From assembly GCF_004124325.1 (NCBI RefSeq), contig NZ_QBDT01000001.1:2480001-2544000 (forward strand): a stretch of 64,000 nt of DNA, given 5' to 3'. The notes under the pieces were generated by a model that was given only the letters and a program-made list of their open reading frames with translations, was not told where the DNA came from and did not search any database. Positions 62,681-64,000 of this stretch are shown piece by piece (position 1 is the stretch's first letter; each line of letters starts with the position of its first letter). The translations under genes were made by a program, and so were the position numbers. This stretch comes from Streptomyces sp. L2 (GTDB lineage Bacteria; Actinomycetota; Actinomycetes; Streptomycetales; Streptomycetaceae).

Positions 62681-64000
62681 TCATCGTTGCTGTCGCTGCG
62701 GACGCGCGGCCGCGTCCTTCTCCGGGCTGTAGAAGTGCTGTTCCCAGGTGGCGCCGCCGTCCGGCGTCGACAGTACTGTGCCCTCGTCGCCGACGATCCA
62801 GGTGCGCAGCGGGGAGGCGACGTGCACGGCCCACAGGGACATGCCCGAGCCGGTGGTGGCGGTGCGCCAGGTCTCGCCGCCGTCGTCGGAGAGCAGCACG
62901 GTGTCGCTGCGGCCGACGGCCCGTCCGGTGCGGCCGTCGGGTGAGAAGTGCACGGCGTTGAGGCTCTGGACGGTGCCGGTGGTCCGGCGGTGCCAGGTGT
63001 GGCCGGCGTCGTGGCTGCCGAGGACGGTGCCGTCGTCTCCGACGGCCCAGCAGGTGTGCCGGTCGAGGACGCACAGGCCGATCAGGTCGGCGGTGGTTGT
63101 GCTGTCCTGCGGCCGCCAGGTGCGGCCGGCGTCGTCGGTGGTGAGCACGGTGCCGCCCGCGCCCACCGCCCAGCCGGTGCGGTCGTCGGCGAACTGCACG
63201 GCCCACAGGGCGGCTTCGCCCGGTCCGCCGGCCTGGGGGCGCCAGGTCTGCCCGCCGTCGCCGGTGTGCAGGATCGTGCCCTGGTCGCCGACGACCCAGC
63301 CGGTGCGGCCGTCCGGGCGGACGTGCACCGACAGCAGGTCCTTGATGGTGCCGGTCCGCTGGGCCCGCCAGGTGGCGCCCGCGTCCCGGGTGGCCAGCAC
63401 GGTGCCGCCGCGTCCGGCCACCCAGGCCCGGTCGGGGTCCGGTGCCGCGACGCCGTACAGGTTGGTGGCGACGCCCGGGGGCCGCGGGGTCCACCGTCCG
63501 CCCGCGCGGGAGGAGAGGACCGTACCGCCGTCGCCGACGATCCAGCCGCCGCTCGCGTCGGGGAAGACGTGCACGCCGTAGAGGTTCTTGCCGGTGCCGG
63601 AGACGTGCGCCCGCCAGGCCCGCCCGGCGTCCTCGCTGCCGAGGACCAGTCCGCCGTCGCCGACGGCGGTGACGCCCTTGCCGTCGGGTGCGGCCCACAC
63701 GCCCTTGAGGTTGTTGGCGACGGCGGCGTCCTGGGTGTGCCAGGTGGCTCCGGAGTCGGAGGTGGCGAGGACGGTGCCCGAGTCGCCCACCGCCCAGCCG
63801 TGTTCGCCGGACGCGGTGAAGGCGACACCCCACAGCACGGTGTCCGTGCCGCCGGCGCGGTGTTCCCAGGTGGTGCCGCCGTCGTGGGTGACGAGGAGCG
63901 TGCCGGCGCGGCCCGACGCCCAGGCCGTGCCGGCGTCCACGGCGTGCACGCCGGTCAGGGTGGGCGTGCCGGCCGGGGTGTCGCACAGCCGCCAGGTGGC
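62681..64000 (-). CDS. YCF48/BNR-type beta-propeller protein (N-terminus outside window)
   Basis: The C-terminal 439 codons are seen, and the frame runs open to the window edge. About ten repeats of roughly 42 residues share the pattern GWxVGxxGTVLxTxDxGxTW (GWAVGDSGTVLATSDSGATW; GWVVGDQGTILHTGDGGQTW). These form sialidase/YCF48-like propellers. No catalytic residues for a sialidase are evident. The end is EKDAAARPQRQQR. It probably binds proteins or glycans. The function is unknown. Confidence 0.85.
   Translation of the reverse strand, partial: ATWRLCDTPAGTPTLTGVHAVDAGTAWASGRAGTLLVTHDGGTTWEHRAGGTDTVLWGVAFTASGEHGWAVGDSGTVLATSDSGATWHTQDAAVANNLKGVWAAPDGKGVTAVGDGGLVLGSEDAGRAWRAHVSGTGKNLYGVHVFPDASGGWIVGDGGTVLSSRAGGRWTPRPPGVATNLYGVAAPDPDRAWVAGRGGTVLATRDAGATWRAQRTGTIKDLLSVHVRPDGRTGWVVGDQGTILHTGDGGQTWRPQAGGPGEAALWAVQFADDRTGWAVGAGGTVLTTDDAGRTWRPQDSTTTADLIGLCVLDRHTCWAVGDDGTVLGSHDAGHTWHRRTTGTVQSLNAVHFSPDGRTGRAVGRSDTVLLSDDGGETWRTATTGSGMSLWAVHVASPLRTWIVGDEGTVLSTPDGGATWEQHFYSPEKDAAARPQRQQR

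Overview
The window is a high-GC actinobacterial chromosome segment, almost certainly Streptomyces. Signs are the extreme GC3 bias, a mycothiol gene (mshB), Sdh1-type succinate dehydrogenase, the ATP-binding protein/XRE/DUF397 trio of the AbaA/WhiJ type, an LAxTG (sortase E) surface protein, one TTA (bldA-type) codon, and intergenic inverted repeats of a kind common in Streptomyces. Both edges cut a gene: a sensor-kinase-like membrane protein at the left and a beta-propeller protein at the right. No tRNA, rRNA or CRISPR was seen.

Layout. 1-2032 (minus): ABC-2 exporter plus the start of a sensor kinase. 2264-6477 (minus): peptidoglycan-binding-like membrane protein, DUF6113 protein, mshB and a tiny membrane protein. 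6690-8843 (plus): S9 peptidase. 9039-14687 (minus): a complete Opp/Dpp peptide importer (binding protein, two permeases, two ATPases). 15193-21292 (plus): a second peptide importer in the order permease, Tat-type binding lipoprotein, permease, ATPase, ATPase. 21533-36170: an accessory-looking stretch with a transglutaminase-like protein, an HATPase/XRE/DUF397 module with a decayed duplicate, a RiPP-like cluster, a transposase remnant, a TTA-containing methyltransferase, an LADTG surface protein and an aldo/keto reductase. 36329-42657 (minus): a third importer with the same gene order as the second. It lies next to typA, and I assign it as bldKA-E from gene order and remembered synteny. 43210-47642 (minus): typA and an orphan binding lipoprotein. 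47983-51855 (plus): coiled-coil protein and sdhCAB. 51842-54993: a repeat-rich membrane protein with a GH18-like domain and a coiled-coil membrane protein. 55099-60479 (minus): SpoIIE-type phosphatase, HATPase protein behind a 20-bp-phased repeat array, Nudix hydrolase, SPOR-like protein and GntR regulator. 60697-61923 (plus): serpin. 62031-64000 (minus): RraA-like protein and beta-propeller.

Most interesting region: 25638-30050 (minus). A 29-aa peptide gene ending in a Cys-Cys core is followed by a perfect 15-bp-stem hairpin. Three overlapping genes come next: an M50 membrane metalloprotease with a PqqD-like N-terminal domain, a TPR protein with a degenerate NTPase-like domain, and a flavin reductase with a repeat-encoded tail. 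This looks like a RiPP or peptide-signal system with no recognisable known modifying enzyme. It lies between two paralogous oligopeptide importers, so an export/re-import signalling circuit is a reasonable but untested idea.
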